A stretch of 64,000 nucleotides of DNA from Molossus alvarezi (taxonomy: Eukaryota; Chordata; Mammalia; Chiroptera; Molossidae), in NCBI GenBank assembly GCA_037176705.1, contig JBAWUJ010000135.1:1-64000 (forward strand). Reading direction: 5' to 3'. Each line of letters opens with the position of its first letter. The stretch's first letter is position 1. The translations under genes and the position numbers were made by a program. The notes under the pieces are model-generated. The model was not told the origin of the DNA. It saw only the letters and a program-made list of their open reading frames with translations, and made no database searches. Shown one piece after another: positions 1 through 11,005 of the stretch.

Positions 1-1886
1 ATTATGTCGAGATATGATCCCTCTATTCCTACATTGCTGAGCGTTTTTATCAGAAATGGATGCTGGATTTTGTCGAATGCTTTTTCAGCATCTATTGATA
101 TGATCATGTGGTTTTTATTCTTCATTTTGTTTATGTGGTGTATCACGTTTATTGATTTGCGAATATTGTACCAGCCTTGCATCCCTGGAATGAATCCCAC
201 TTGGTCATGGTGAATAATTTTTTTGATGTATTTCTGGATCCGATTTGCTAATATTTTGTTCATGATTTTGGCGTCTATGTTCATCAGGGATATTGGCCTG
301 TAGTTTTCTTTCTTCGTAGTGTCTTTTTCTGGTTTTGGAATTAGAATTATGCTGGCCTCATAGAACGTGTTTGGAAGTCTTCCTTCTTCTTGAATTTTTT
401 GAAATAGTTTGAGGAGAATGGGTGTTAGTTCTTTTTGGAATGTTCGGTAAAACTCCCCCGTGAAACCATCTGGGCCTGGGCTTGTGTTTGCTGGGAGAGT
501 GTTGATTACCTCTTCAATTTCCTTAGTTGTTATTGGTCTGTTCAAGTTTTCTATCTCTTCCGGGAATAGTTTTGGGAGACTGTGTGTTTCTAGAAATTTG
601 TCCATTTCACTGAGATTGTCGAATTTGTTGCCATATAGTTGTTCATAGTAGTTGTTAATGATCTTTTGTGTTTCCGTGGTGTTGGTTGTTACTTCTCCTC
701 TTTCATTTCTGATTTTGTGTATTTGGGTTCTCTCTCTTTGTTTCTTGGTGAGTCTAGCTAAGGGTCCATCTATCTTGTTTATCTTTTCGAAAAACCAGCT
801 CTTTGTTTCATTGATCCTTTGAATTGTTTTTTTGGTGTCTATGTCATTTATTTCTGCTCTGATCTTTACTATTTCCTTCCTTCTCCTTGCTCTGGGGTTT
901 TCTTTTTGTTTGCTTTCTAATTCTTTAAGTTGTGAGGTTAGACAGTCAATTAGAAATTTTTCTTGTTTTTTGAGGTAGGCCTGTAGTGCTATGAACTTCC
1001 CTCTCAGAACTGCTTTCGCTGCATCCCATAGATTTTGTGTTGTTGTGTGTTCATTTTCATTGGTTTCCAGGAAGTTTTTAATTTCTTCCTTGATCTCCTC
1101 GGTGACCCATTCATTGTTTAATAACATGCTATTTAGCCTCCATGTGTTGAAATGTCTTTGCATGTTCTTGTTGCAATTGATTTCTAGTTTCATGCCATTG
1201 TGATCTGAGAAGATGCTTGATATGATTTCAATCTTCTTGAACTTGTAGAGATTTCGTTTGTGTCCTATCATGTGGTCTATCTTTGAGAATGTCCCATGTG
1301 CACTTGAGAAGAATGTGTATTCTGTAGTTTTGGGGTGTAATTCTCTGTAGATATCTATTAAATCCATTTGGTGTAGTGCTTCATTTTGAGTCTCTGTTTC
1401 CTTGCTAATTTTTTGCCTAGAGGATCTATCCAGTGCTGTCAACGGGGTGTTGAAGTACCCTGCTATGATTGTATTGTTGTCGATTTCTCCTTGGAAGTCC
1501 TCCAGAAGATTTTTAATATATTTTGGTGCTCCTATATTGGGTGCATATATGTTTATCAAGGTTATATCTTCCTGGTGGATAGATCCTTTCAATATTATGT
1601 AATGGCCATCTTTGTCTCTAGTTATGGTCTTCATTTTGAAATCTATTTTATCAGATATGAGAATTGCTACCCCAGCTTTTTTTTGCTTTCCATTTGCTTG
1701 GAACATTTTTTTCCATCCCTTCACTTTCAACCGATGTGAGTCTTTTGTTGAGAGGTGGGTCTCTTGTAAACAACATATAGATGAGTCATGCTTTCTTATC
1801 CAATCAGCTACTCTGTGTCTCTTTATGGGAGCATTCAATCCATTTACGTTTAAGGTGATTATTGATATGTACTTATTTATTGCCAT
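1..1886 (-). CDS. LINE-1 ORF2 protein, N-terminal 628 codons (endonuclease and start of reverse transcriptase), open to the window edge
   Basis: Reading from the ATG at 1886-1884 I translated every line to base 1 and found no stop codon. The N-terminus is an apurinic/apyrimidinic-type endonuclease, which in this family nicks target DNA: Asn13 in TLNVNG, Glu42 in LQETH, the NIYAPN motif at residues 112-117, and a late SDH motif. RT motifs follow: PGPDGF, RPISLMN, and [11 protein letters not shown] with the first catalytic Asp close to the window edge; the ADD motif would lie outside. Odd point: the normally invariant GDFN motif reads GYFN, with Tyr at residue 144 (a GAC to TAC change near 1455), replacing a metal-binding catalytic Asp. 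The frame is open, but the endonuclease is predicted dead. The full-length family protein is about 1,270-1,280 residues. Confidence 0.92.
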   Translation of the reverse strand, partial: MAINKYISIITLNVNGLNAPIKRHRVADWIRKHDSSICCLQETHLSTKDSHRLKVKGWKKMFQANGKQKKAGVAILISDKIDFKMKTITRDKDGHYIILKGSIHQEDITLINIYAPNIGAPKYIKNLLEDFQGEIDNNTIIAGYFNTPLTALDRSSRQKISKETETQNEALHQMDLIDIYRELHPKTTEYTFFSSAHGTFSKIDHMIGHKRNLYKFKKIEIISSIFSDHNGMKLEINCNKNMQRHFNTWRLNSMLLNNEWVTEEIKEEIKNFLETNENEHTTTQNLWDAAKAVLRGKFIALQAYLKKQEKFLIDCLTSQLKELESKQKENPRARRRKEIVKIRAEINDIDTKKTIQRINETKSWFFEKINKIDGPLARLTKKQRERTQIHKIRNERGEVTTNTTETQKIINNYYEQLYGNKFDNLSEMDKFLETHSLPKLFPEEIENLNRPITTKEIEEVINTLPANTSPGPDGFTGEFYRTFQKELTPILLKLFQKIQEEGRLPNTFYEASIILIPKPEKDTTKKENYRPISLMNIDAKIMNKILANRIQKYIKKIIHHDQVGFIPGMQGWYNIRKSINVIHHINKMKNKNHMIISIDAEKAFDKIQHPFLIKTLSNVGIEGSYLDI

Positions 1887-1931
1887 TTTTGTTTAGTGTG
1901 GTTCTATTTTTCTTCCCATTTTTCCTGGTAA

Positions 1932-2823
1932 TTACAGCAGTCCTTTTAACATTTCTTGCAGTGCTGGTTTGGTGCTAATGTATTCCCTTAGCCTTTTTTT
2001 GTCTGGGAAGCTCTTTATTTGATCTTCTATTTTGAATGATAGCCTTGCTGGGTAGAGTAGTCTTGGATTCAGATTCTTGTTTTTCATGACTTTGATTACT
2101 TCATGTCATTCTTTCTGGCCTGTAGTGTTTCTTGTGAGAAGTCAGCTGAGAGCCTTATGGGGTTCCCTTTGTAGGTAACCTGTTGTTTATCTCTTGCTGC
2201 TTTTAGGATTCTCTCTTTGTCTTTAATTTGTGCCATTTTAATTACTATGTGTCTTGGTTTGGGCCTGTTTGGGTTCTTCTTACTTGGGACTCTCTGTGCT
2301 TCTTGAACTTGAATGCCTTCTTCCTTCACCAAATTAGGGAAGTTTTCTCTCACTATTTTTTTGAATATATTCTCTATCCCTTGCTCCTTTTCTTCTTCTT
2401 CGTAGACTCCTATGATGCGAATATTATTACGTTTCCAGTTGTCCCATAGTTCTCTTAAGCTGTCTTCCTGTCTTTTAATAGTTTTTTCCTTTTGTTTTTC
2501 TGATTGGTTGATTTTTTCTACCCTGTCTTCTAATTCACTGATCCGGTCCTCAGCTTCCCCTACTTTGCTTTTTAAATCTTCCAATGTGTTTTTCATTTCG
2601 GATATGTCATTTTTATCTCTTCTTGTTGGTTTTTAATTTCCAATTGGCTTATTTTCAGTGTCTCTATGTCCTTACTCATGCTGTTCAGCTTCCTCAAGAT
2701 CATGGCTCTGAATTCTAGCTCTGTTAACATGCCTAATTGCTCCACATTGATCTCATCTTCGGTGGAGGTTTCTTGCTCTTTCATTTGGCTTCTGTTTCTG
2801 TGTTTCACCATTTTGGCTATCAC
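1932..2823 (-). pseudogene. LINE-1 ORF1 (RNA-binding chaperone), broken by two 1-base deletions
   Basis: ORF1p is the trimeric nucleic-acid chaperone of L1 RNPs. The N-terminal piece (2823-2593, 76 codons) starts MIAKMVKHRN and leads into coiled-coil heptads (EDLKSKVGEAEDRISELEDR). The middle and C-terminal piece (2596-2096, 166 codons) contains RRM/CTD signatures such as RHIVIKMAQIKDKERILKAA and RLSADFSQETLQAR. The first frame break is a missing A in an A-run near 2610. The second, near 2105, is seen by comparison with the related copy at 21131-21553, which reads through as QARREWHEV. The stop at 1932-1934 is shared with that copy. Adding two bases gives a 298-codon frame including stop (297 residues), a normal ORF1 size. 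Confidence 0.93.
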
Positions 2824-3660
2824 TGTGGGCTTTGGAGCCTGTCAAGTTCTCCCTGTGGGTGTTGTGTTCTGCTGTTTGTGGCTCCCTCTCCTGTGTTTAG
2901 ATGAGCGAGGGAGGACCACGTTGAACACCACTGTCAAGTCTTACTTTCCTGGTTAAAGTTGCCAGCCCAGGAAAGGTACTGTTATCCTCTAGCTTTTTTG
3001 CCTGGAGGCTAGCAGTCTAGATTAATTGATGAGTTTTGGGTTGTCAGTTGATTGAAAAACTCCCTCTGGTGCTCAGCCAAGGGGCTTTCACGAGGGTGGG
3101 GCAGATGCTGGTTGTTAGTGAGCCTCAATTAACACTTCAATGGCCCACAGGGTGGGGTTGGATCTCCGAGGGAGGGGCTGCTGCCTCTCCCCAGTGCCCT
3201 GGGAAGGAGCAATGTGGCCACTGTCCTGAGTGGCTGCACTCAGCCAAAGCTCTGAGCGCCCTCCAAACCCCGAGTGTCCCGACACAGCTCCAGCCCAGTC
3301 TGCCCCCCCTCCGCCGGAGCCCAAGGTGAGTGGCTGTGGCTGTTTCAGCCTCTGTCCCATCTGCGCTGTGGAGCCGCCTGGGAGTGTGACCTGCAGGCGC
3401 CGCTTACAGCTAAGGCCGCTGCCGAGCTGCCGACCGTGGGCTCCCAGCCCCGTCTCGCGCCTTCGCAAGCCTACCGGGATGCAGTCAGTGTCCCTCGTTG
3501 TATGGTCCTTGCAAGCTGCTTTTCTGTTGGTGTTTCCCGTCGATTTGTCTGTGTTATAGTTGTAATTCCAGTTTGGTTCTGGGAGACGGTCTGTGTAGCT
3601 CCGTTCACTCCGCCGCCATTTTTCGGTTCGGAGGGGCATTTAAATGCTGTTTGTCAAACT
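2824..3660 (-). promoter_or_regulatory. LINE-1 5'UTR with internal promoter
   Basis: This is a GC- and CpG-rich block directly upstream of ORF1 on the same strand. Near its 5' end is the motif AAAATGGCGGCGG, matching the YY1-type element that positions L1 transcription starts in other mammals. CpG density peaks around 3280-3480. The sense strand carries a 174-codon ATG-initiated reading frame (3639-3115), and the antisense strand carries 109- and 137-codon frames. These may be chance openings in GC-rich DNA. The distal edge is approximate. Confidence 0.75.
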
Positions 3661-3742
3661 TTCTGGGAATCTCTGGCTTTCTCTTGAGTTCTGCCTCAGT
3701 GTGTTCTCTCTCAACTCACTTTCCCTATCCAAATCCTGCAAC

Positions 3743-3993
3743 TTTTTTTTTTTATCCTCACCCGAGGATATTTTTCCATTTTTTGTACAGATAGAGTGGG
3801 AGGGAGAGAGAGGAAGGGAGAGAGAGGGAGAAACATCGATGTGAAGGGACATATGGAGTGGCTGCCACCCGCATGACCGACCAGGGCCGGGGACAAACTG
3901 CAACCAAGGTACATGCCCTTAACGGGAACCGAACCCGGGTCTCTCCGGACCGCAGGCCGACACTCTAACCACTGAGCCAAACTGGCCAGGGCT
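3743..3993 (-). mobile_element. Ves-type (bat tRNA-derived) SINE
   Basis: On the minus strand it starts AGCCCTGGCCAGTTTGGC, continues with a tRNA-like head (GGTTAGAGTG, then a B-box-like CGGGTTCGGTTCC), a GA/CT-rich body and the tail CCTCGGGTGAGGATAAAA ending in an A-run (T-run at 3743-3753). It closely matches the copies at 9505, 10073 and 10879. No target-site duplication is obvious. This SINE class is the main reason to call the genome a bat. Confidence 0.93.
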
Positions 3994-4249
3994 TTAAGGG
4001 CTTAAGAGAAACCATGAGGGAGCAGGAAGGGAGTGGAGGGAGACCCCCTTTCCAACTCTGCCATGGGTGAGGGGCTGAGGGCTGCTAGTGAGACCACTGG
4101 GAGAGAAAAGAAGCGGCAGACACAGAGGGAAAAGGACTGCAGGTGAAGGAAAGTGCCCTCTTTCTCCAAAGAGCTCAGGAGCACTTGTCTGGACTGGAAG
4201 TGCCCAAAGTATGTGTGAGCATCACATGTTCTGTGAGATGCCACAAAGC

Positions 4250-4360
4250 ATGCATACTCACAACACACACAACCTATAACAGCAAGCACACACACCATGA
4301 CACAGATGTGCATATACACACACACACACCTGTGCATCCCACACACCTGTGCACACACAG
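4250..4360. repeat. (CA)n-rich simple repeat
   Basis: Imperfect CA/ACAC-rich tract with short runs of perfect (CA)n, for example at 4315-4328. No other feature is seen between 3994 and 4575. Confidence 0.7.
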
Positions 4361-4575
4361 CTCACATTCTTTCTTGGTCAAATCAAAGTGGAAAATGATG
4401 TATAGCCTAATGCCCCCTGTAGATTCCTGGTGCACATCAGAACATCAAAACCTCCCCGTGGAAGAACTTCTCTTCCTTCTGTTTAGGGCCTTTCACTTGT
4501 CTTGGATCATTTACTTCCCACTTGTGTCCTTTGTGTAGTTACTTGTTTTTCAACATAGAAATAGATTGTGTTGGG

Positions 4576-4786
4576 TTTTTTTTTTTTTTTATTGATTTTT
4601 TACAGAGAGAAGAAGGGAGATGGAGAGAGAGATAGAAACATTGATGAGAGAGAACATCGATTGGGTGCCTCCTGCATGCCCCCCTCTGAAGATCTGGCCC
4701 ACAACCTGGGCATGTGCCTTGACTGGGAATCAAACTGGTGACCTCATGGTGCATGGGTTGATGCACTGAGCCACACTGGCTGGGCA
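4576..4786 (-). mobile_element. Older tRNA-derived SINE of the Ves superfamily
   Basis: Reads on the minus strand TGCCCAGCCAGTGTGGCTCA, then a tRNA-like head, GGGCATGTGCC-type spacer, ATGTTCTCTC/CATCAATGTTTC body and an A-run (T-run from 4576). It belongs to a different subfamily from the copies at 3743 and 10073: the body includes CATGCAGGAGGCACCC and it lacks the CCTCGGGTGAGGA tail. Flanking AGATTGT occurs at 4563-4569 and 4787-4793, a likely target-site duplication. Confidence 0.85.
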
Positions 4787-4794
4787 AGATTGTA

Positions 4795-5600
4795 TTATTT
4801 TAATTAGAAAAATAATGCATGTCTGTTTTAAGAAAAAGTTAGTGCATTAAAGAGAAAGAACAAAGCATAGCGCAGAGGGAAGCGATCGCAGTCCTTCAGT
4901 GGATGTCCTTCCAGCACTGTTCTCATAAATATGCACATGCATTTCTCTTTTTCATAAATGTTTTATAACTTGTTTTCTCATTCGAAAATATAACTCTCTT
5001 AAAGATCGCATGGTGTTCCGTATTATGGCTTGTGGCAGATTGTATTTTCCAAAGATGGCTGAACAGTAGCTCCCACCTCACCAGCTTTTCTAGGACCTCT
5101 CCACTCCCCCATCGATAAGTGGAGTCTGTCGCCTCCCCTGGAACCTGGGCTGACCTTTGTGACTGCCCCTAAACACGATTTGATGAGTCATAAAAATTCC
5201 ACCTTGCCCTCTTGGGACCCAGCCACCATGCTTCCAGGAAGCCCATCTGGTCCTGAAGCTCACAGGGAGAGCAGCAGAGGTCCCAGGGTCCCAGCCCAGC
5301 TGAGCTCGCAGCCCACAGCCAGTTCCAACTCAGGTGAGGAAGTCGCCTTGAAGTGACTCCTCCAGCCTGGACCGAGCTGTCCCAGCTGGTTCCACATAAA
5401 GCACACAACTGCCTTGCTGATCCTGCCCAAATTGCAGGTATGTGGAGGACATAAATGACTTTGGCTGTCTTAAGCCACTAAGTTTTGGGAGCGGTTTATT
5501 ACACAGCAACAGTTAACTAGAACATGGCTGTAGCACACTTCACATAGCATCGTGCTGCTTCTGCACACTGGGGTTGTTTCCCATCCTCTGCATTCACATT
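4795..5600 (-). mobile_element. Ancient L1M-type 3'UTR fragment, interrupted by a solo LTR
   Basis: The plus strand resembles the antisense of the widespread L1M 3'UTR. Segments such as TTTTATAACTTGTTTTCTCA, AAAGATCGCATGGTGTTCC and, beyond the LTR, GGGGTTGTTTCCCATCCTC occur in the expected order. The LTR at 5031-5524 splits it cleanly. Strongly diverged, so subfamily and edges are approximate. Confidence 0.5.
5031..5524 (+). mobile_element. Solo LTR, MaLR/MLT1-type
   Basis: Begins TGTGGCAGATTGTATTTTCC and ends with the typical motif TTAAGCCACTAAGTTTTGGG followed by CAGCAACAGTTAACTAGAACA, a hallmark of MaLR-type LTRs. The ends are TG...CA, and a perfect 5-bp target-site duplication TGGCT flanks it (5026-5030 and 5525-5529), the size expected for ERVL/MaLR integration. 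No internal retroviral sequence is present, so it is a solo LTR. Confidence 0.85.
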
Positions 5601-6112
5601 TCTTCTTAGTCTTGTCTGTCTTCTGCAGCCCTGTCTGATATGCTGGAGGCCAGTGCTGGTTGGGTGCACACAGGAGCTCAGTATGTGCTTACTGCAGAGG
5701 GTAGTGAGGGGAGTGGTCTCATGGACCTGAGAGGGGTCCTGCCTTCCCACCCCCTGCTCCTGGGACATGGCCTTTTGCCTGCTCCTATGAGAGCACCTCT
5801 CTTGCTGCACATCTCACTGGCCCCCAAGAGTCCCTGGGAAGGACAGGCGAACACAGTGGTTGGGGACATGTGGCCCGAGGCGGTGATGGAAGCATGAATG
5901 AAGGTGCCCAGTCTCCCCCTAGGGGAGCAGAAACAAACCCCTGAGCCCACAGACTTTTTCTGGAGCAGGTCTCTGGCAGGGATCTGAGGGAAGAATGGGG
6001 CAGGGCCAGCTGGTGGTTTGAAGAGAGGCTACAGCCGTGATGCCCACAGTCCTGCTGGGGGGTGTGGATCATGGCCTGTCACTCAGGAGGCAGTGATTGC
6101 CCTACACACAAC

Positions 6113-6149
<37 letters not shown>

Positions 6150-7890
6150 GCGTGCATGCTGCTGCCCCAGAGATGCTGGAGCACCCTGAGCTGGCCTGGG
6201 GTCATTAACATCTCCGGTCATCTGCATCACCGGCCACCTGGTTCTCCTTGTGGCCAGGCAGAAGGGCACTTCTCTTCCCAGCTGGCCAGCCCCGGGCTGC
6301 TAATGTGGGAGGTGGGCCAGAGAAAGGCAACCAGTAAACATCTGGGAGAAAGGGAGCTGCAGGACCCCAGAAAATGGCCACTCCCTGGAATTTTATGGGT
6401 TGAGAAAAGCTCCAGACCCAAGCTCCACCCCTGGCTCAGGCTGCTGCTCCTTCCCAGTTTAGGGCTCTTTCCCACCCAAACTGAGAGTTTTCTGAGGCCA
6501 GATAGAGAAATCAGGGAGCTTTCTTCATAAAAATTGGTGAAGCCAGCTTCAAAAACCTCTCCCAGCAAATTGGGAAGAACCTCGGGATGGCACTCTTGGG
6601 CTGTGCCTGTTGGAATGCACCGTGAAGCACCCAGGTCTTGTCCAAGTGCAGATTCTGACCCAGTGAGTCTGGTGGGAGCCGAGATCCCGGATGCTCACTG
6701 GGCCTGTGGTGCTGGTGCTGCTGGTTGGGGAGCCACTCTGTGACTCAGGGGCCCACCGAGGCAAATGGGTGGGCTTGAGGCCTCAGAGAAAATCAGATCA
6801 TGAACCCTGTTTGACCCCCACTCTGAACTACCTTGGAGGGGCACCACTCTCCTCCCCAGGTGCCCACACCAAGAAAAAAATGTGGGAAGCCCCCAGGATG
6901 GCCAAGCTGAGAACACACACAGCACTTGCTGGCAGGGCTGGGGCATGCTGATGGCAGGAGATCCCCAGGGCTGCAGAGCCCTTTCCCACCTCAGGACATT
7001 GTGTCTGAGCCCACAGCCTGAAGCAGGGAGCGGGAGATAGCCTGGAGCTGCCTCAGCCCCTGCAGCCCCTGTCGGGGCCATCTCAGCCCACTGCCATCTC
7101 AGCCACTGCTGCAGTTGAACCCCAGAAGCCCCTCCTGACCAGGGCAATCTCCCACACTCACTCTGGGCCCTGCAGCCCTGTCACAGTCTAAATGTTCAGA
7201 GAGAAAAAAATCCTAGAAGCCCAGACCCCTGGGCCAAGGGACAGTGTAGAGGCAGTTTTCTGCTCCAAGCACGCTCATGGTCTCCCCAACCCCATGGGCT
7301 AGACAGAGGAGAGAATGCTAAGGTAGGAGGCATGATACCTGTCCTTAGGGTGCCCCAGTCTGAGGGGGGTGCACTACTCTGCTCCCAGGGAGCCCCTGCT
7401 CTGGAAGAGCTCCAGTCCAAGGGAGGGGCACACTCCTTGTCTGGGGGAACGCAAGCCAAGCTGGCTGTCAATTCTGCTCAAGGTGGGATGGAAGATGCTA
7501 GACTGGTGCTGTGGAGGTTACTGTGGTATGTGAGCAACCACTGTTTCCTGCTTATGGTGGGAATGGAGGGCAGCGGCAGGAGAGCGGAGGTAGACAGCAG
7601 GAAGGACTTCCCCAGCTCTAGGGCTGCAGGGTTGGGGCAGGCAGGGATCTGTGCTAGAGACAAGATCTCCCCGCTGGTTGCAAGATTATCTCATGAGGCT
7701 CAGGGGCATCCAGTGTGGAGGCAGGGAGCGGGCCTGGCCATCATTCAAGCATTTGTACTATGAGGACGTGCTGTCCTTGAAAAGAACTTAGGTGCCCTGC
7801 CCAAGGAAAACTACTTCCCCTGAACACTGCCGCCCTCTTCAGCAGCACCCTAACTGAGAAGCCCCCTCACCGTTTCCTCCATCACCAGAA
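5601..7890. other. No recognised gene; unique-looking sequence with one (CA)n
   Basis: GC-moderate sequence with many short frames on both strands but none with recognisable domains. A (CA)n microsatellite lies at 6115-6148. I could not assign any repeat family or exon here. Confidence 0.4.
6115..6148. repeat. (CA)n microsatellite
   Basis: About 17 perfect CA dinucleotides. Confidence 0.97.
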
Positions 7891-8020
7891 GCACAATGGC
7901 CAGAACTCTGGCTGCCACCAGGAGACTTGGGTTTAAGTGCTAACTCTGCTTCTGGTTTGCTGTGTGACCCCTGGTAAGTCAGTCAGCCTCTCTGAGTCTC
8001 ATCCTTCACAGAGGGAGCGA
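7890..8020 (+). mobile_element. MIR SINE
   Basis: Contains the MIR core order: CTGGCTGCCACCAGGAGACT, TGGGTTTAAGTGCTAACTCT, GCTGTGTGACCCCTGGTAAG, then TCAGCCTCTCTGAGTCTCATC. This matches the conserved MIR pattern 'tgggttcaaatcc ... gctgtgtgacc ... cctctctg'. Old and diverged. Confidence 0.85.
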
Positions 8021-8529
8021 GCCCGTCACTTGGGTGACGCTGTTGGTGAAAGCAGTAGGTGAGCTGGGAATCATGGCATTAGCATGGTGAGCATTTACCA
8101 CAGTGTACCCGTTACCATGTACCTTACCGTGGTGGCAGTATTTCACATCCCCCATTAGGGTGACGGGACAGCTGCCTGCCTCTGTGGTTGTAGAGTCTAA
8201 GGCACGAACATAGGCCTTAATGAATGAGTTCCTCATAATGGCCAAGGCCCATCTTCAGGAATCCTGTTAGGACCTGCTGGGCCTCATACCCACCAAATTC
8301 ACCCAGCCCTGCCTGGTGGAAGCCTCGTCAGTCTGCCTGTTCAACTTCCTCCCCCAGGCCCCTCGAGCTGACAGCCCAGAACACTGAGCATTAGCTAGTT
8401 GCTCTTCCTCTTTCTAAAAAAGCACAACTTTATTAAAATAACAGCATGATTTAATTAATTATTCTCCATAGTAAGTGGGTAACTGTAGGAATACAATTCA
8501 TTCAGGCCCCTGCTGTCAGTTCCTGAAAT

Positions 8530-8800
8530 CCCACTTTAAACTTGTCCCTGCATCTCCTCCCCCAGGAGTTTTCAGTGGCTCCCAAGACTGCGTAGGATTG
8601 AGCCCCAAATCCTAGGTCTGAGATTTCAGGACCTCTACCATCTGGGCCCTCCCTCTCTCCTGCCTTGCTGACAGGACTTTACACACTGGACAGACTAGGC
8701 TGTCTATTCCCTGTTCTTGTCTCTGCTTCCTTTGACTGAGCCCCTTTAAGATTCTGGTCAAATACAGCTTCCTCCATGAAGCCTTCTTTGATTTCTGTAG
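8530..8800 (+). mobile_element. LINE-2 (L2) 3' fragment
   Basis: Shows the L2 3' coding/UTR pattern: 'cagtggctccc', 'ggatTgAgccccAaatcct', 'ctaccatctgggccctccc', 'ctccatgaagccttctttgatttc'. Immediately followed by a MER5-like element. Diverged; edges approximate. The segment 8021-8529 shows nothing recognisable. Confidence 0.7.
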
Positions 8801-8802
8801 CC

Positions 8803-8915
8803 CAGAGTTTCTTGAAGTGGACCTGCACCATCGGCATCAGAATCTCATGAAGTGGGAGGTGTGGGGTAGAAAATTCACTGGCCCCCACCCCAGATCTACT
8901 GGATCTGCCTACCTG
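8803..8915 (+). mobile_element. MER5A-like hAT-Charlie non-autonomous DNA transposon
   Basis: The series GCATCAGAATCTCATGAAGT, then GGCCCCCACCCCAGATCTACTGGATC resembles the MER5A signature 'gcatcagcatcacctggg ... ccccaccccagacctactgaatc'. Only part of the element is seen. A C-rich (CCCCCA)n tract follows at 8949-8973. Confidence 0.65.
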
Positions 8916-9504
8916 GGCAGAGAGAATATCTGGGACTTTGCTCATTTGACAACCCCCACCCCCACCCCCACCCCATTGTGCCCCAGTCTTTGGTAACTGC
9001 CTGTCCGGCTCTGACCCCTGGACCTCTCGTCTAGACACATCACATAAAGGAACTCAAGGGAATAGACACTCCAAAGCACCCCCTCTCTATGAAACACTTG
9101 GATCCTTAATAAACCAAATTTAATAATGTGGAGCTTGGGAGATGTCACGGGAATCCTGGGGAACATGACCTCAGGGAACATGCTACACAGGAAAACAGCA
9201 GGAACCACAGAGAAACTGACCTGACACTCCTGCTCAGGTGGCCAGTGTCCCCTGGCTTCCATCAAAAGCTGCTACAAATCCTTTCTGGAGGACAACATCC
9301 AATGGACTCCCCTGGGATCCCCACAGATTAGAGTTAGGAAACAAACAGCAACTCCTCATAATCAAAGTTCACCAAATACTTATGAAAAGGAGCCACCATG
9401 GGTGAGAGTCAGCAGAAACCATATGCCACGGATCAGAATTCCCTAGGAGTTTGAATACCAAAATAGCTAGGCACTGGTTAGAATATAGTTATGCACAAAG
9501 TATA

Positions 9505-9757
9505 TTATTATTATTTTTTTCTTTTTATTCTCACCCGAGGCATTTTTCCATTTTTTGTTCAGATAGAGTGGGATGGAGAGAGAGGAAGAGAGAGAAACAT
9601 TAACGTGAAAGGGACACATTGAGTGATTGCCATCCACATAACCCAACCAGGGCCAGGACAAACTGCAACCGAGGTACATGCCCTTAGTGGGAACCAAACC
9701 CGGGACTCTCTGGTTTGCAAGCCGATGCTCCAATCACTGAGCCAAACTGGCCAGTGC
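9505..9757 (-). mobile_element. Ves-type SINE
   Basis: Minus-strand order GCACTGGCCAGTTTGGCTCA, tRNA-like head with a degenerate B-box, AGTTTGTCCTGGCCCTGG, GA-rich body, CCTCGGGTGAGAATAAAA tail and A-rich end. It is a little more diverged than the 10073 copy. Confidence 0.92.
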
Positions 9758-10072
9758 AAGGCAGATTTTTTTAAAGGACTGAATATACCTCATAATAAAA
9801 CCAAATCAATGCATGGGTCGGGTAAGAGATTGGACAGAGCTGAAGAAGGAATTAATGAAGTGGAGACTGGAAATGAAGATATTACTCGGATTGCATCACA
9901 GAAGTCAAGGACATAAAATATGAGAAGGTTAAAAGACATGATAAACTAATTGGAGTGTCAGAAGAAGGGAAATAGAGATAAGAAATTATTTGAAACAATA
10001 ATGGCTGGAAATTTTTTATTTTGACTAAAATGTGGATTCACAGAGACAGGAAGCATAATGAAAAGCAGGATA

Positions 10073-10320
10073 GCCCTGGCCAGTTTGGCTCAGCGGTTAG
10101 AGCGTCGGCCTGCGGTCTGGAGAGGCCCGGGTTCGGTTCCCGCTAAGGGCATGTACTTCGGTTGCAGTTTGTCCCCGGCCCTGGTTGGTCGTGCGGGTGG
10201 CAGCCACTCGATGTGTCCCTTCACGTCGATGTTTCTCTCTCTCTCTCCCTTCCTCTCTCTCCCTCCCACTCTATCTGTACAAAAAATGGAAAAATGTCCT
10301 CGGGTGAGGATAAAAAAAAA
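10073..10320 (+). mobile_element. Ves-type SINE with intact target-site duplication
   Basis: Starts GCCCTGGCCAGTTTGGCTC, has A-box-like GGCTCAGCGGTTAGAGC and B-box-like GGGTTCGGTTCCCGC (internal pol III promoter of tRNA-derived SINEs), a CT-rich body, the tail CCTCGGGTGAGGATAAAA and an A-run. A 12-bp perfect duplication AAAAGCAGGATA flanks it at 10061-10072 and 10321-10332. The least decayed SINE in the window. Confidence 0.96.
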
Positions 10321-10878
10321 AAAAGCAGGATAAATACAAAAAGGTCTCATCTAGACCATCTGGCTAGGCTTCCTGAATTCTGTGGGTTCAGGGACCATTG
10401 AGTCCTAACTGGCTTCCTGAAGATGGTCCTTGGTTATTAAGAGAAACTCATCGTGCAGAACATCAAACAGAAAGAGAAAATTCTAAAAGCAGCCAGGGAA
10501 AAAAGACAAATCTGGTCTCATGTCTTCTATATCCATCAGTGCCCTGAAGATGAGCATGCCCCACCTCTCCAGCCAGATCCAAGTCCCTTAAGGCCCAAGC
10601 TTCTGTCATCTGTGAGTCCTCAGGTCCATTACCAACTCGGGTGTCTGGTTTCCACTGGGAGATGTTTTAGGGACACATTGCTATATGGGAAGAAGAGTCG
10701 AATTTGGAGACAGGCAGACCTGTGCTAAATCCTGGCCCTGCTACCCACTGCCTATAGTCACTTTTGTTTGTCTGGGGCCGTGCTCACACACACTCATTGA
10801 CTTGTGTGTTGCTGTTGAAGTTGAAAAGAATGAAGGGTAAAATAACAAAAAACAAACCCATGTAAAGATGCTGACTTT

Positions 10879-10940
10879 ATTATTATTTTTATCCTCACCC
10901 GAGGACATTTTTCTATTTTTTGTTCAGATAGAGTGGGAGG

Positions 10941-11005
<65 letters not shown>

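Larger units (their letters stand above)
1..3660 (-). mobile_element. LINE-1 element, 5' portion (5'UTR, ORF1, first half of ORF2)
   Basis: On the minus strand this reads 5'UTR (about 3660-2824), ORF1 (2823-1932), a 45-base spacer and ORF2 (1886 to the window edge), the canonical LINE-1 order. The 5' limit is approximate: an AAAATGGCGGC motif (a YY1-type site, as found near the start of mammalian L1s) lies near 3610-3625, and a Ves SINE begins at 3743. The 3' half lies outside the window, so target-site duplications cannot be checked. ORF2 has no stop over 628 codons, which points to a fairly young insertion; ORF1 has two single-base deletions, so the element is not autonomous as written. Confidence 0.95.
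9120..10510 (+). mobile_element. Ancient L1M/HAL1-like ORF1 fragment, split by two SINEs
   Basis: Pieces at 9340-9480, 9800-10060 and 10450-10510 read in order like an old L1/HAL1 ORF1. Examples are GAGTGTCAGAAGAAGGG, ATTATTTGAAACAATAATGG and, near the end, AAACAGAAAGAGAAAATTCT followed by AAAAGCAGCCAGGGAAAAAA (the KEKILKAARE motif of ORF1). Two Ves SINEs (9505-9757 and 10073-10320) interrupt it. Too decayed to keep a frame. Confidence 0.65.

Noticed and set aside
3230..3687. Antisense frames of 109 and 137 codons in the L1 5'UTR as an ORF0-like gene
   Set aside because: They overlap each other and a sense frame in CpG-rich DNA; no motif or conservation evidence.
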